A stretch of DNA of 64,000 nucleotides from assembly GCA_017992605.1 (NCBI GenBank), contig JAGOOG010000008.1:51158-115157 (forward strand), written 5' to 3'. The notes below the pieces were generated by a model, which was not told the DNA's origin, made no database searches, and was given only the letters and a program-made list of their open reading frames with translations. A program made the position numbers and the translations under genes. Positions 26,000-35,338 of the stretch are shown piece by piece. This DNA is from Deltaproteobacteria bacterium. GTDB lineage: Bacteria > Desulfobacterota > Desulfomonilia > UBA1062. Numbering within the stretch: the first letter of the stretch is position 1; every line of letters starts with the position of its first letter.

Positions 26000-27055
26000 A
26001 TGTTTTTTGAGAAAAATCTGCTGGGCCTGGATATCGGGTCACAGTCCATCAAGATGGTGGACATCGAGAAGACACGGAGCGGTTACCAGCTCAAGGCCTT
26101 GGGACTTGGCCTGATCCCTGCCGAGTGCATCGTCGACAAGGACATCATGGACAACGAGACGGTGGTGGATACGGTCAAGAACCTGCGGGAAAACCTGAAG
26201 GTCCGTGCTCGCGGGAGCGCTACTGCCATATCCGGTCACTCCGTGATCGTGAAGAAGGCCGAGCTGCCCCTGATGAGCGAGGGCGAGCTCAGGCAGACAC
26301 TCCCCATCGAGGCCGAACAGTACATACCCTTTGACATGAACGATGTCTACCTGGACACCTTCATTCTCGGGGAGAGCATTGAGCGTTCCGACATGATGGA
26401 TGTCCTCTTCGTGGCCGCCAAGAGGGAGCTCGTCGATGAGTATGCATCTGCAGTGAGAAATGCAGGCCTGAAACCCATGCTCATCGACATCGACGTGTTC
26501 TCCCTCGAGACCATGTACGAGGTCAACTACCCCGATGCCCCCGAATCCATCGTTGCGCTCGTCGATGCCGGGGCATCCATGATTAACGTCAATGTCATCA
26601 AGGACGGCATGTCAATCTTCGCCCGCGACATCTCCATGGGCGGCCGACAGCTCACCGAAAGGATCCAGCGGGAGTTCAACGTGAGCTTCGAGCGGGCCGA
26701 GAACATCAAGACCGGCGCGAACATCGAGGGCATTGACCTCGAGAAGATCAACTACATCTTCAAGATGGCCGCAGAAACCTACGTCCAGGAGATCAGGAGG
26801 ACACTGGACTTTTTCCTGTCCACCATGGTCAACGAGAATATCGAGAAGATCTACATGAGCGGAGGCTCCAGCAGGATACCCGGTCTCGTCAAGCTGCTGG
26901 AGAAACAGATGGAGATCCCTGTGGAGATGGTCAACCCGTTCAACAACATCAAATGGGACGACCGGATATTCGATCCGGAATACATGGCCTATATCGCACC
27001 ACAGATGGCTGTGGCTGTGGGCCTTGCATTAAGGAGGGCCGACTATAAATGGTAA
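26000..27055 (+). CDS. pilM: Type IV pilus actin-like assembly protein PilM
   Basis: A 351-residue actin/FtsA-fold cytoplasmic protein. The phosphate-1 loop GLDIGSQSIKMV is at residues 9-20. The second nucleotide-binding strand is ALVDAGASMINVNV, and the adenosine motif is YMSGGSSRIPGL. It binds the N-terminal tail of PilN and forms the cytoplasmic ring of the alignment complex. Its stop overlaps the pilN start by 7 bp, so translation is coupled. Confidence 0.95.
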   Translation: MFFEKNLLGLDIGSQSIKMVDIEKTRSGYQLKALGLGLIPAECIVDKDIMDNETVVDTVKNLRENLKVRARGSATAISGHSVIVKKAELPLMSEGELRQTLPIEAEQYIPFDMNDVYLDTFILGESIERSDMMDVLFVAAKRELVDEYASAVRNAGLKPMLIDIDVFSLETMYEVNYPDAPESIVALVDAGASMINVNVIKDGMSIFARDISMGGRQLTERIQREFNVSFERAENIKTGANIEGIDLEKINYIFKMAAETYVQEIRRTLDFFLSTMVNENIEKIYMSGGSSRIPGLVKLLEKQMEIPVEMVNPFNNIKWDDRIFDPEYMAYIAPQMAVAVGLALRRADYKW

Positions 27056-27582
27056 AGGTCAATCTCTTACCCATACGAGTAGAACTGAGGAAAAAGGCCC
27101 TGGTGGAGCACCTGATCCTCCTTATGCTCTGCATCGCGCTGGCGCTCATCGGAGCATACTTTGTCCAGCACGCCATCACGCAGCAGAGGGAAGCCCTGAA
27201 GCAGGAAGTTGCGGACACCAAGGTGGAGATCAAGAGACTTACCGCCGAGGCCGGTGAGATCGAAAAATTCAAACAGCAGAAGCAGGAACTGGAACGGAAG
27301 CTCGACGTGATCCGGGAACTCAATGCTCAGAAAACAGGTCCCGTGGAGATGCTCGACGAGTTGAGCCTCATCATCCCCGAGAAGGCATGGCTCTCCTCCA
27401 TTACCAACAAGGGCGCTACCATCGTTCTCGAGGGATCGGCCGTTGACAACACGACGATAGCGACCTTCATGAAGCAGCTCCAGGCATCGAAGCATTTCGA
27501 TAACGTTACCCTGGTCCTCTCGAAACAGGAATCAGGCGCCCAGAAGTTTTCCATCACCTGCAAGATCAAGCTGACGACCTGA
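27049..27582 (+). CDS. pilN: Type IV pilus inner-membrane protein PilN
   Basis: A 177-residue bitopic protein. The N-terminal VNLLPIR motif, which binds PilM, is at residues 3-9. A transmembrane helix spans about 22-44. A periplasmic coiled coil (45-90) leads to a ferredoxin-like domain. It forms heterodimers with PilO. The start overlaps pilM. Confidence 0.93.
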   Translation: MVKVNLLPIRVELRKKALVEHLILLMLCIALALIGAYFVQHAITQQREALKQEVADTKVEIKRLTAEAGEIEKFKQQKQELERKLDVIRELNAQKTGPVEMLDELSLIIPEKAWLSSITNKGATIVLEGSAVDNTTIATFMKQLQASKHFDNVTLVLSKQESGAQKFSITCKIKLTT

Positions 27583-27590
27583 GGTGGATA

Positions 27591-28214
27591 ATGGATAAGA
27601 TAATAGACACAATACTCAGGCAGAAGCCTCTTATCAAGGTGCTTGTCCTGGTAGTCATCCTTGGAGCGATCATCGGACTCTACTGGCAATTCTTGTACAG
27701 ACCGGTACAGGCTGAAATCAAGGCCATCGAGCCAGAGCTGAACCAGCTCAAGGCAGAACTCGCCGCCAAGAAGGAAATCGTCAAGGAAAAGGACAGGTAC
27801 ATCGCCGAACTTGAAGAGACCAGGGCAAAGCTGTACGTTGCATTGAAGCAGCTCCCTGACAAGAGCGAGATACCCACCCTTCTGGAGAACGTCTCCTCTC
27901 TGGGTACAGCCGCCGGCCTCCAGTTCAAGCTCTTCAAACCTATGCCGGAGATCGCCAAGAACTTCTATGCGGAGATCCCGGTGGACATCCAGGTTGACGG
28001 TAAATACCGGGATGTCGTGAACTTCTTTGACAGCGTCTCCAAGATGCCCAGGATAGTCAATATCGTGGACATCAAGATAGGCAATCCAAAGAGGGACGCC
28101 GGAGGCGGTATCCTGCTGAGCACCTCGTGCAATGCGGTCACCTACAAATTCATCGAGGGTGCCCCGATCGAAACGGCCGCCACAAACGATAAGAAAAAGG
28201 AGGAGAAGAAATGA
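27591..28214 (+). CDS. pilO: Type IV pilus inner-membrane protein PilO
   Basis: A 207-residue protein with one transmembrane helix (about 14-36), a coiled coil (about 38-85) and a periplasmic ferredoxin-like domain with the PilO signatures IPTLLENVSSLGTAAGLQ and PVDIQVDGKYRDVVNFFDSV. It partners with PilN and contacts lipoprotein PilP. The lysine-rich tail overlaps the pilP start by 4 bp. A GAGG site precedes the ATG. Confidence 0.93.
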   Translation: MDKIIDTILRQKPLIKVLVLVVILGAIIGLYWQFLYRPVQAEIKAIEPELNQLKAELAAKKEIVKEKDRYIAELEETRAKLYVALKQLPDKSEIPTLLENVSSLGTAAGLQFKLFKPMPEIAKNFYAEIPVDIQVDGKYRDVVNFFDSVSKMPRIVNIVDIKIGNPKRDAGGGILLSTSCNAVTYKFIEGAPIETAATNDKKKEEKK

Positions 28215-28732
28215 ACAGGATTCTCCCTTCTCTCCTCGTCATAGGTCTTTCTCTGGTCCTCACATCATGCGGTCCGGACAGGCAGCCGGCCTCCACGGCG
28301 GCCACGGCTCAGCAGCCGGTGGTCTCCAAGAAGGCGGAAGTGGTGAAACCGGTGCTGGCCCAGGAGGAAGAACAGAAGAAACCCGCCTACCAGGTGATCG
28401 GCATCCGTGACCCGTTCCAGCCGTTCTCAGGGATCAATCCCCTGGATTCCGCCATGGGCGGTTTATCGGGCGATCCTCTCCAGAGACTGTCCGTCGCCCA
28501 GGTGTACCTCGTCGGCGTAATCCTCGGCAAGCAGAACAGGGCCCTCATCCAGGACACGTCGGGAATGGGATACATCGTCACCGAGGGAACGCTGGTGGGT
28601 GAGAACAACGGGATCGTCACCAAGGTAACCAAGGATTCCGTCACCGTGAAACAGCACTTCAAAGACTACATGGGACGCGTAAGTACTCGAGAAGTTGTTT
28701 TGGCGCTCAGGAAGGAAGAGGGGGTAAAGTAG
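28211..28732 (+). CDS. pilP: Type IV pilus lipoprotein PilP
   Basis: A 173-residue lipoprotein. The signal peptide ends in the lipobox LTSC with C20 as the lipidated residue. A disordered alanine/glutamate/lysine-rich stretch is followed by a beta-sandwich domain (GIRDPFQPFSGIN, then VYLVGVILGKQNRALIQD and YIVTEGTLVGENNGIV). PilP links the PilNO complex to the PilQ secretin. Its start overlaps pilO. Confidence 0.92.
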   Translation: MNRILPSLLVIGLSLVLTSCGPDRQPASTAATAQQPVVSKKAEVVKPVLAQEEEQKKPAYQVIGIRDPFQPFSGINPLDSAMGGLSGDPLQRLSVAQVYLVGVILGKQNRALIQDTSGMGYIVTEGTLVGENNGIVTKVTKDSVTVKQHFKDYMGRVSTREVVLALRKEEGVK

Positions 28733-28734
28733 TT

Positions 28735-30576
28735 ATGAAGAAAGATACCATCCTAGCATTCATAATCATAGTCGGCTTAGTGGTCCTGCCGCCGGCCGCT
28801 CATGGGTTGAGCATCAAGAGCGTCGACTTCATGAATGTGGAGAACAAGTCCAGGCTCCAGATCGGTCTCGACGGGCAGGCAACCTACGATGTGAACAGGG
28901 AAGGCTCGAGCGTGGTGCTGCGCATCAACAAGGCAACCATTCCGGGCCACCTCGCTCGGCCGTACATCACCTCTGAATTCGCAACGGCCATCGAGCAGAT
29001 CCTTCCCAGACAGTCCAGAGGGGATGTGACCTTTGACATCGCCATGAAGCAGATGACCCCCTATTTCGTATCCCAGGACAACAACCTCCTGATCATGGAC
29101 TTCGACATCCCTGCAGAGCTCAGGGGAAAGATCCAGGAGACGAAGACGGTCACGCTCAACCAGGCCCCGACGGTAGCCGCCGTCCAGCCGAGATCACCGT
29201 CACAGCCCTACATCAAGGGATTAAGCCCCGAGCCCATTGCCCAAAGCACCATCATAGAGACGGACTTATCACCGAAATACAAGGGGGAACGCATAACCCT
29301 GGACTTCCAGAATGCGGACATCCATAACATCCTCAGGATCATCGCCGATGTCAGCGGATTGAACATCGTGACCTCCGACGAGGTCAAGGGCACCGTCACC
29401 ATCAGGCTCAAGGATGTCCCCTGGGATCAGGCCCTCGATGTCGTCCTGGAAAGCAAGGACCTCGACAAGATGGCCATCGGCAACGTCGTGCGCATCGCTC
29501 CGGCCAACAAGATCAAGGAGGCACAGGAGCGCCAGCTTGCATCCAAGAAGACCCAGGAGCAGCTCGAACCCCTGGTCACCTCGGTGATCCCGGTGAATTT
29601 CGCCAAGGCGTCCGACATCTCCGGCACCATCAAGGGCAAGGAGGTCGGTCTGCTCTCCGAACGTGGGAACATCACGGCCGAGAACAGGACGAACGTGCTC
29701 ATCGTCAAGGATATCCGCAAGAGCGTTGATGAGATCAATGCCATGGTCAAGAGGCTCGACAAGCCGACCCCCCAGGTCCTCATCTCGGCACGTATCGTCC
29801 AGGCCGACACCACCTTCACCAAGGGTCTGGGCGTCCAGTGGGGGGGCTCTTCAAGGAACCAGTCAGGCAAATACCTGTTCGGCCTTTCAGGCGTCAACAC
29901 CAGCACCGCTGCGGTTAACCCCTTCGATACATCCGTCGTTCCGGGTGGTCGCCCGGGCTGGTCTTCGAACCTGGTACCAACGCCCTCCATGGCGGTGAAC
30001 TTCCCCACCAACCAGGCCGCCGGATTCGGCGTATCGGTCGGCAGGCTGGGCAGCACAGCGGTGGCCCTCGACCTGAGGCTCGACATCGGCGAGACGAACG
30101 GCAGCGTGAACGTCCTGTCCAGACCGAAGATCGTGACCCTCGACAACAAGAAGGCCACCATCCGACAGGGCGAGAAATATCCCTACATCGTCCGTGACGA
30201 CGAGGGGCAGCTCTCCACGGAACTCAAGGACATCGACCTGGTCCTGGAGGTCACCCCACGGATCGCCTTCGACGGCAGCGTGAACATGGAGGTCAGCGTG
30301 AAACGCAACTCGCTGGGCTCGGTCACCAACCAGCTGGGCGATCCTTCCATCGCGGCCCGCGAGGCCGTGACCGAGGTGCTGGTAAAGAACGGCGAGACCA
30401 GCGTCATCGGCGGCATCATCGAGGAAGAGGACAGGGACAACGTTTCCCAGGTCCCCATGCTGGGCAACATCCCCGTCTTGGGATATCTCTTCAAAGGGAC
30501 TACGAAGGAAAAGACCAAGAAGGAACTCCTGATCTTCATAACACCACAGATCCTGGAACCCCTTGCCCTCAAGTAG
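28735..30576 (+). CDS. pilQ: Type IV pilus secretin PilQ
   Basis: A 613-residue outer-membrane secretin, on the short side for PilQ. A signal peptide (about 1-25, cleavage near AHG) is followed by one AMIN domain (about 26-120). Next comes an N0/STN domain (DIHNILRIIADVSGLNIV), an N1 domain with VIPVNFAKASDI, and the secretin barrel ending GGIIEEEDRDNVSQVPMLGN and ELLIFITPQIL. It forms the gated channel for the pilus. It is the last gene of the operon and is followed by a strong terminator. Other PilQ proteins often have two or three AMIN domains; only one is clear here. Confidence 0.95.
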   Translation: MKKDTILAFIIIVGLVVLPPAAHGLSIKSVDFMNVENKSRLQIGLDGQATYDVNREGSSVVLRINKATIPGHLARPYITSEFATAIEQILPRQSRGDVTFDIAMKQMTPYFVSQDNNLLIMDFDIPAELRGKIQETKTVTLNQAPTVAAVQPRSPSQPYIKGLSPEPIAQSTIIETDLSPKYKGERITLDFQNADIHNILRIIADVSGLNIVTSDEVKGTVTIRLKDVPWDQALDVVLESKDLDKMAIGNVVRIAPANKIKEAQERQLASKKTQEQLEPLVTSVIPVNFAKASDISGTIKGKEVGLLSERGNITAENRTNVLIVKDIRKSVDEINAMVKRLDKPTPQVLISARIVQADTTFTKGLGVQWGGSSRNQSGKYLFGLSGVNTSTAAVNPFDTSVVPGGRPGWSSNLVPTPSMAVNFPTNQAAGFGVSVGRLGSTAVALDLRLDIGETNGSVNVLSRPKIVTLDNKKATIRQGEKYPYIVRDDEGQLSTELKDIDLVLEVTPRIAFDGSVNMEVSVKRNSLGSVTNQLGDPSIAAREAVTEVLVKNGETSVIGGIIEEEDRDNVSQVPMLGNIPVLGYLFKGTTKEKTKKELLIFITPQILEPLALK

Positions 30577-30602
30577 CTCCCTCCAGCCATGACCTGAGCC
30601 GG

Positions 30603-30640
30603 AGCCCCTGCCCGCACGTGCAGGGGCTCTTCTCTTTCGG
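30603..30640 (+). terminator. Rho-independent terminator after pilQ
   Basis: A perfect 9-bp stem (AGCCCCTGC and GCAGGGGCT) around an 8-nt loop is followed by CTTCTCTTT. It lies 26 bp after the pilQ stop and ends the pil operon. Confidence 0.85.
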
Positions 30641-30728
30641 TCATGCCCTGCATGCAGATACGGGCCCGGCCATCCTCGTCGCACCGCGCACGAGCGACCC
30701 TGCACCGTTCTCCGGGGAGATTACGTAA

Positions 30729-30758
30729 TTGACAGACGGCTCTGAGAGTTACTATATG
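30729..30758 (+). promoter_or_regulatory. Sigma-70-type promoter for the TPR protein-ftsH operon
   Basis: A perfect TTGACA at 30729-30734 is followed 17-18 bp later by CTATAT/TATATG at 30752-30758. The transcript would begin about 25 nt before the start codon at 30789, leaving an AGGAGGG ribosome site in the leader. Confidence 0.65.
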
Positions 30759-30788
30759 TGAGCTATCGATCAGGAGGGTGAGCTATTC

Positions 30789-31442
30789 ATGGCACGAATG
30801 ACACGGAAAGAACTCCTCAATGAACCGGACGAATTTGTCGCGACCACCAGCAGCGCCCTGGTATGGATCAAGGAACACCCGGCGCAATTCGCCGTAGGGG
30901 CCATTGTCCTGCTGTGTATCCTGGCGAGCGGGTACGGCTTCTACTACTGGAAGACATCCAGGGATTACAACGCGATGAATGCACTGCTCAAGGCAACCGA
31001 TGATTCCCAGCAGACGATCAAGGTGATGGAGGATTACTCGGGGACCAAGGCGGAGGATCTCGCAATACTGAGGCTTGCACGCATGTCCTACGACCAGGGC
31101 GATTATGCCAAAGCGCTGTCCCATGCGGGTGATTTTCTTGACGGCTGGGGCCGCAGGGACATGTTCCACTGGCAGGCTGCCATGATCGTCGCCAGCAGCC
31201 GCATCAACCAGAAGGAGCCGGCGAAGGCCATGCCCCTGCTGGATGAATGCATAGCGTCCGCAGCCGGGGATATCAAGGACCAGGCCCTGCTCCTCAAGGC
31301 ATCCGTCCTGATATCCCAGGGAAAAGACCAGGAGGCGAGGCAGACATTGAGTGCAGTATCAGACAATTACCGGGAGCTCGCGAAAACGATGCTCGCCTCC
31401 ACAGGGAAAGGGCCGGCGGCCAAGGCTACCGTGCATCAGTGA
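30789..31442 (+). CDS. Membrane-anchored TPR protein, YfgM-like
   Basis: A 217-residue protein with a short cytoplasmic N-terminus, one transmembrane helix (about 33-56) and a periplasmic region of helical TPR-like repeats (about 60-205). The segments [20 protein letters not shown] and [20 protein letters not shown] are TPR-like. The layout matches YfgM-type proteins that associate with the Sec translocon and periplasmic chaperones. The ribosome site AGGAGGG is about 11 nt from the ATG, somewhat far. It is 7 bp upstream of ftsH. Confidence 0.78.
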   Translation: MARMTRKELLNEPDEFVATTSSALVWIKEHPAQFAVGAIVLLCILASGYGFYYWKTSRDYNAMNALLKATDDSQQTIKVMEDYSGTKAEDLAILRLARMSYDQGDYAKALSHAGDFLDGWGRRDMFHWQAAMIVASSRINQKEPAKAMPLLDECIASAAGDIKDQALLLKASVLISQGKDQEARQTLSAVSDNYRELAKTMLASTGKGPAAKATVHQ

Positions 31443-31449
31443 GCAGGAG

Positions 31450-33258
31450 ATGAACTCAAACACCAGCATGATGAAGACGGTGGCGTTGTGGGTAGTCATA
31501 GCGCTCATCGGGGTAATGCTCTTCCACCTCTTCAACACCCAGCCCGCAAAACAGGCATCATCGCTTTCTTTCAGCGAGTTTCTCCAGGTGCTGGAAAAAG
31601 GCCAGGTGAAAGAGGTCACCATTCAGGGCAGTGATATCAAGGGGACCTTGGCAGAAGGCAAATCATTCACCACCTATGCCCCGGAAGACCCGAGGCTCGT
31701 GGAGCGGCTCACCGAGAAGAACGTCTCCATCACTGCCAAACCCAAGGACGAATCTCCCTGGTACCTCTCCGCCCTCATATCGTGGATTCCCATGCTGCTC
31801 CTCATCGGCGTCTGGATCCTGTTCATGAGGCAGATGCAGTCCGGCGGCACCAAGGCCATGAGCTTCGGCCGCAGCAAGGCCCGGCTCATGACCCAGGACA
31901 AGATGAAGGTCACCTTCGCGGACGTGGCAGGGGTCGACGAGGCGAAGGAAGAACTCGAGGAGATCATTGAATTCCTCAAGGAGCCGAAGAGATTCACCTC
32001 CCTGGGCGGCAGGATCCCGAAGGGCGTACTGCTGCTGGGCCCCCCGGGTACGGGGAAGACCCTCCTGGCAAAGGCCGTGGCCGGAGAGGCTGGGGTGCCT
32101 TTCTTCAGCATGTCAGGCTCGGACTTCGTCGAGATGTTCGTCGGCGTCGGGGCTTCCCGGGTCCGTGATCTCTTTGCCCAGGGAAAGCAGCACGCCCCAT
32201 GCATCATCTTCATCGACGAGATCGATGCCGTGGGAAGGCACCGCGGGGCAGGACTCGGCGGGGGCCACGACGAACGGGAGCAGACCCTGAACCAGCTCCT
32301 GGTGGAGATGGACGGGTTTGAATCCAACGAAGGCGTCATCCTCATGGCGGCGACCAACCGCCCGGACGTTCTGGACCCTGCACTGCTCAGGCCGGGGAGG
32401 TTCGACCGTCAGGTGGTGGTGGCGAGCCCGGACGTCAAGGGCAGGGAGGGGATTCTCAAGGTGCACAGCCGCAACATCCCCCTGGCCGACGACATCAACA
32501 TGGCGACCCTCGCCAAGGCAACCCCGGGCTTCTCGGGTGCGGACCTCTCCAACCTGGTGAACGAGGCGGCGCTCCTGGCGGCCCGAAGGAAGCGCACCAA
32601 GGTGTCCATGGAGGACATGGAACAGGCCAAGGACAAGGTCCTCATGGGTGTTGAACGCAAGAGCATGGTCATCTCCGAAGAGGAGAAGAAGACCACGGCC
32701 TACCATGAGGCGGGCCACGCACTCGTGGCCAAGAAGCTGCCCAATGCCGACCCGGTGTACAAGGTGAGCATCATACCCCGGGGACGCGCCATGGGCATCA
32801 CCCAGCAGCTACCCCTCGACGACAGGCACACCTACAGCAAGGACTTCCTCCTTGCCACGATCTCCGTGCTCATGGGAGGGAGGGCTGCCGAAGAGCTTGT
32901 CCTGGGACACCTGACCACCGGGGCGGGAAACGATATCGAGCGTGCCACGGACATGGCCAGGCACATGGTCACCGAATGGGGCATGAGCAGCCTGGGTCCA
33001 CTGAGCTTCGGCAAGGTGGAGCAGGAGATGTTCCTGGGCAGGGAGATCTCCAAGAGGGTGGATTACAGTGAGCTGACAGCCCAGAAAATCGACAATGAGG
33101 TGAAGACCATCATCATGGAATGCTACGCCAAGACACGTTCCATAGTCGAATCGAATCTGGATTCCCTGCACAAGATAGCCCGGACCCTGCTGGAGAAAGA
33201 GGTTCTCGATGGCTCGGAGATCGACAGAATCGTTGAGGAAGGGGCTGCCGCAGGCTAG
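31450..33258 (+). CDS. ftsH: ATP-dependent zinc metalloprotease FtsH
   Basis: A 602-residue membrane AAA+ protease. Two transmembrane helices (about 8-26 and 105-122) flank a small periplasmic domain. Walker A is GPPGTGKT at 197-204, Walker B is [16 protein letters not shown], and the zinc site HEAGH is at 419-423. It degrades misfolded membrane proteins and short-lived cytoplasmic regulators. The ATG at 31450 abuts its AGGAG; the longer open frame is a shadow of the TPR gene. The folP start probably lies inside its end. Confidence 0.96.
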   Translation: MNSNTSMMKTVALWVVIALIGVMLFHLFNTQPAKQASSLSFSEFLQVLEKGQVKEVTIQGSDIKGTLAEGKSFTTYAPEDPRLVERLTEKNVSITAKPKDESPWYLSALISWIPMLLLIGVWILFMRQMQSGGTKAMSFGRSKARLMTQDKMKVTFADVAGVDEAKEELEEIIEFLKEPKRFTSLGGRIPKGVLLLGPPGTGKTLLAKAVAGEAGVPFFSMSGSDFVEMFVGVGASRVRDLFAQGKQHAPCIIFIDEIDAVGRHRGAGLGGGHDEREQTLNQLLVEMDGFESNEGVILMAATNRPDVLDPALLRPGRFDRQVVVASPDVKGREGILKVHSRNIPLADDINMATLAKATPGFSGADLSNLVNEAALLAARRKRTKVSMEDMEQAKDKVLMGVERKSMVISEEEKKTTAYHEAGHALVAKKLPNADPVYKVSIIPRGRAMGITQQLPLDDRHTYSKDFLLATISVLMGGRAAEELVLGHLTTGAGNDIERATDMARHMVTEWGMSSLGPLSFGKVEQEMFLGREISKRVDYSELTAQKIDNEVKTIIMECYAKTRSIVESNLDSLHKIARTLLEKEVLDGSEIDRIVEEGAAAG

Positions 33259-34429
33259 GCTGCTCTTCCGGGCGGACCAGTCGTGCCTGCTCGGATGCGG
33301 TGTCGATCCGGCCTCCCTTGACTACCTCACGCCGAAACTCAGCCACGTGAATCTCCTGGTCAGGGGCGTCAAGCTCTATGCCGCCAATATCCTCAAGCAG
33401 GGCATGCTCTCCATCGGAGGGGACGTGGCGGTCCACCGTCACGTCATATCGGGGAAGACCGAGACCTCCGACTGTGTGATCATGGGAGACCTCAGACACT
33501 TCCGCCTCCTCATCGAGAAGCTGAGGCTCCAGCCCGGACTGGAACCCCTTGCCGAGAGCATCCGCATCCAGGTTTTCCCTGCGCAGGGAACTCTGGAAAT
33601 GTCCCTGTGCCGCACTCCCTCGACATGGACCGAGCTCCCGGTCATCATGGGAATCCTCAACGTCACCCCTGACTCCTTTTCCGACGGAGGCAGATACCTG
33701 GACCCCGAAGCGGCCCTGAACCATGCCCTCGACATGGTGCGCCACGGTGCAGAGATCATCGATGTCGGCGGGGAATCATCGCGGCCGGGGGCACAGGCCG
33801 TCCCGCCGGGAGAAGAGATGCGCAGGGTCATTCCCGTCATCGAGCAGCTGGCCCGCGCCGTGAGCACCCCCATCAGCATCGACACCACGAGGGCCGACGT
33901 TGCCCGGGAGGCACTCAAGGCAGGAGCGACCATGATCAACGACATAACGGCCCTGCGGGGAGACCCCGCCATGATGGATCTGGCCAGGGAGAGCGGCTGC
34001 GGGGTGGTCCTCATGCACATGCGCGGTGATCCACGGACCATGCAGTCGGACACCGCCTATCAGGACGTCGTCTCGGACATCTATGCCTTCCTTGACGAAC
34101 GGATCGAGGTGTGCCTGGATGCAGGGATCGCACCCGACTCGATCATCGCCGACCCGGGCATCGGATTCGGCAAGGATGTCCGGGGCAACCTCCGGCTCCT
34201 GCGCCAAATCTCGGAGTTCAGGTCCCTGCAGGTCCCCATCCTAGTAGGGCATTCGAGAAAATCATTCATCTCAAAGGTCCTGGGTGAAGGGGTCGACCAT
34301 TCGGACGAGGGGACCGACGCGGTCACCGCCTGGGCGGCCGTCAACGGCGCAGACCTGGTGCGCGTCCATGACTGCCTCCGTGCCCGCCGGGTCAGGAGCA
34401 TGATCCGATCCATCGAGGTGGCCACGTGA
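33209..34429 (+). CDS. folP: Dihydropteroate synthase with N-terminal extension
   Basis: A 406-residue protein, about 130 residues longer than standard DHPS. The catalytic TIM barrel starts near residue 147 with [14 protein letters not shown], then [42 protein letters not shown] and VGHSRKSFI, all expected for pterin and p-aminobenzoate binding. The N-terminal region contains [20 protein letters not shown] and a second small alpha/beta unit; I recall this extension in Geobacter-like DHPS, function unknown. The ATG at 33209 has AGAGG 6 nt upstream and overlaps ftsH by 50 bp. Later TTG starts lack ribosome sites. Confidence 0.93.
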   Translation: MARRSTESLRKGLPQARLLFRADQSCLLGCGVDPASLDYLTPKLSHVNLLVRGVKLYAANILKQGMLSIGGDVAVHRHVISGKTETSDCVIMGDLRHFRLLIEKLRLQPGLEPLAESIRIQVFPAQGTLEMSLCRTPSTWTELPVIMGILNVTPDSFSDGGRYLDPEAALNHALDMVRHGAEIIDVGGESSRPGAQAVPPGEEMRRVIPVIEQLARAVSTPISIDTTRADVAREALKAGATMINDITALRGDPAMMDLARESGCGVVLMHMRGDPRTMQSDTAYQDVVSDIYAFLDERIEVCLDAGIAPDSIIADPGIGFGKDVRGNLRLLRQISEFRSLQVPILVGHSRKSFISKVLGEGVDHSDEGTDAVTAWAAVNGADLVRVHDCLRARRVRSMIRSIEVAT

Positions 34430-34803
34430 TCGCGGGCATCGGGATCGACATCGTGGACATAGCGCGCATCGAAGCCCTTCTGAACAGGTACGGCATGCGG
34501 TTCCTTCGGCGCATCCTTTCCGCCGAGGAGATCTCTTTCTGCGCGGGCAGACACGACGCCGCTTCGTGCGTTGCCGGGCGGTTTGCGGTCAAGGAGGCCG
34601 CATTCAAGGCACTGTCGATGGGGAGATCGTCCGGGATCGCCTTCAAGGACATCGTGGTGGACGCGGCCGGCGGCGCACCCCGTCTGACACTTGCAGGCAG
34701 GGCGCTCGCCAGGGCCTCCGGGTTGGGCGTCAGCAGGTCTCTCGTGAGCATATCTCACGACCATGGTTGCGCCGTTGCCATCGTGATCCTGGAGACCGCA
34801 TGA
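34426..34803 (+). CDS. acpS: Holo-[acyl-carrier-protein] synthase
   Basis: A 125-residue phosphopantetheinyl transferase that transfers 4'-phosphopantetheine from CoA to acyl carrier protein. The magnesium-binding motif GIGIDIVDIARIE is at the N-terminus. GRFAVKEAAFKAL carries the second conserved acidic residue and lysine. VSISHDHGCAVAIVI closes the fold. It begins with GTG overlapping the folP stop (GTGA) and ends overlapping tsaE (ATGA). Confidence 0.95.
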   Translation: MIAGIGIDIVDIARIEALLNRYGMRFLRRILSAEEISFCAGRHDAASCVAGRFAVKEAAFKALSMGRSSGIAFKDIVVDAAGGAPRLTLAGRALARASGLGVSRSLVSISHDHGCAVAIVILETA

Positions 34804-35249
34804 GACGTGTGTTTACAACCACTTCTCCGGAAGAAACCCTTGCCCTGGGTGAACGGATCGGGTCTCTGCTCGACGGCGGGGAGATCATTCTCCTGAACGG
34901 TGAACTGGGTGCAGGCAAGACCCTGCTCGCCAGAGGCATCGTCCAGGGTATGTGGCCGGCCCCCCAGACCAGGGTGGTCAGTCCCAGTTTCACCCTGGTG
35001 AACATCTACAACGCGAGGCTTGACATAATTCATGTAGATCTCTATAGGCTAGACTCTGAAGAAATAGCCCATCTCGGGTTGGAAGACTACATGGACAGGG
35101 ACCATGTTCTGATCGTAGAATGGGCTGAACGGGCGTGCGGCTTCTTCAGGGGTGCAACGGTGGATGTCGTCATCACTCACGCAGGGGAAAGTTCCCGGGA
35201 TATCCTTATCTCCACCGGACTCCCCCGGATGGAAGCATTGGCCGGATGA
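34800..35249 (+). CDS. tsaE: tRNA threonylcarbamoyladenosine biosynthesis ATPase TsaE
   Basis: A 149-residue P-loop protein. Walker A is GELGAGKT at residues 34-41. SPSFTLVNIY, HVDLYRLDSEEI and VLIVEWAERA are family landmarks. TsaE works with TsaB and TsaD in making t6A37; MtaB, encoded at 18104-19309, later modifies t6A. The ATG overlaps the acpS stop. Confidence 0.95.
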   Translation: MRRVFTTTSPEETLALGERIGSLLDGGEIILLNGELGAGKTLLARGIVQGMWPAPQTRVVSPSFTLVNIYNARLDIIHVDLYRLDSEEIAHLGLEDYMDRDHVLIVEWAERACGFFRGATVDVVITHAGESSRDILISTGLPRMEALAG

Positions 35250-35338
35250 TTCAGCCCCGTCTCCCTTTACTTCCATGAAGATCCCGGGTGGGCTTATATT
35301 CAAGTGGACCACACATCCTTGGTGAGAGGTGAATCGGC

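Noticed and set aside
30648..30657. Palindrome CTGCATGCAG after the pilQ terminator
   Set aside because: A single 10-bp palindrome with no partner or repeat; expected by chance in a window this size.
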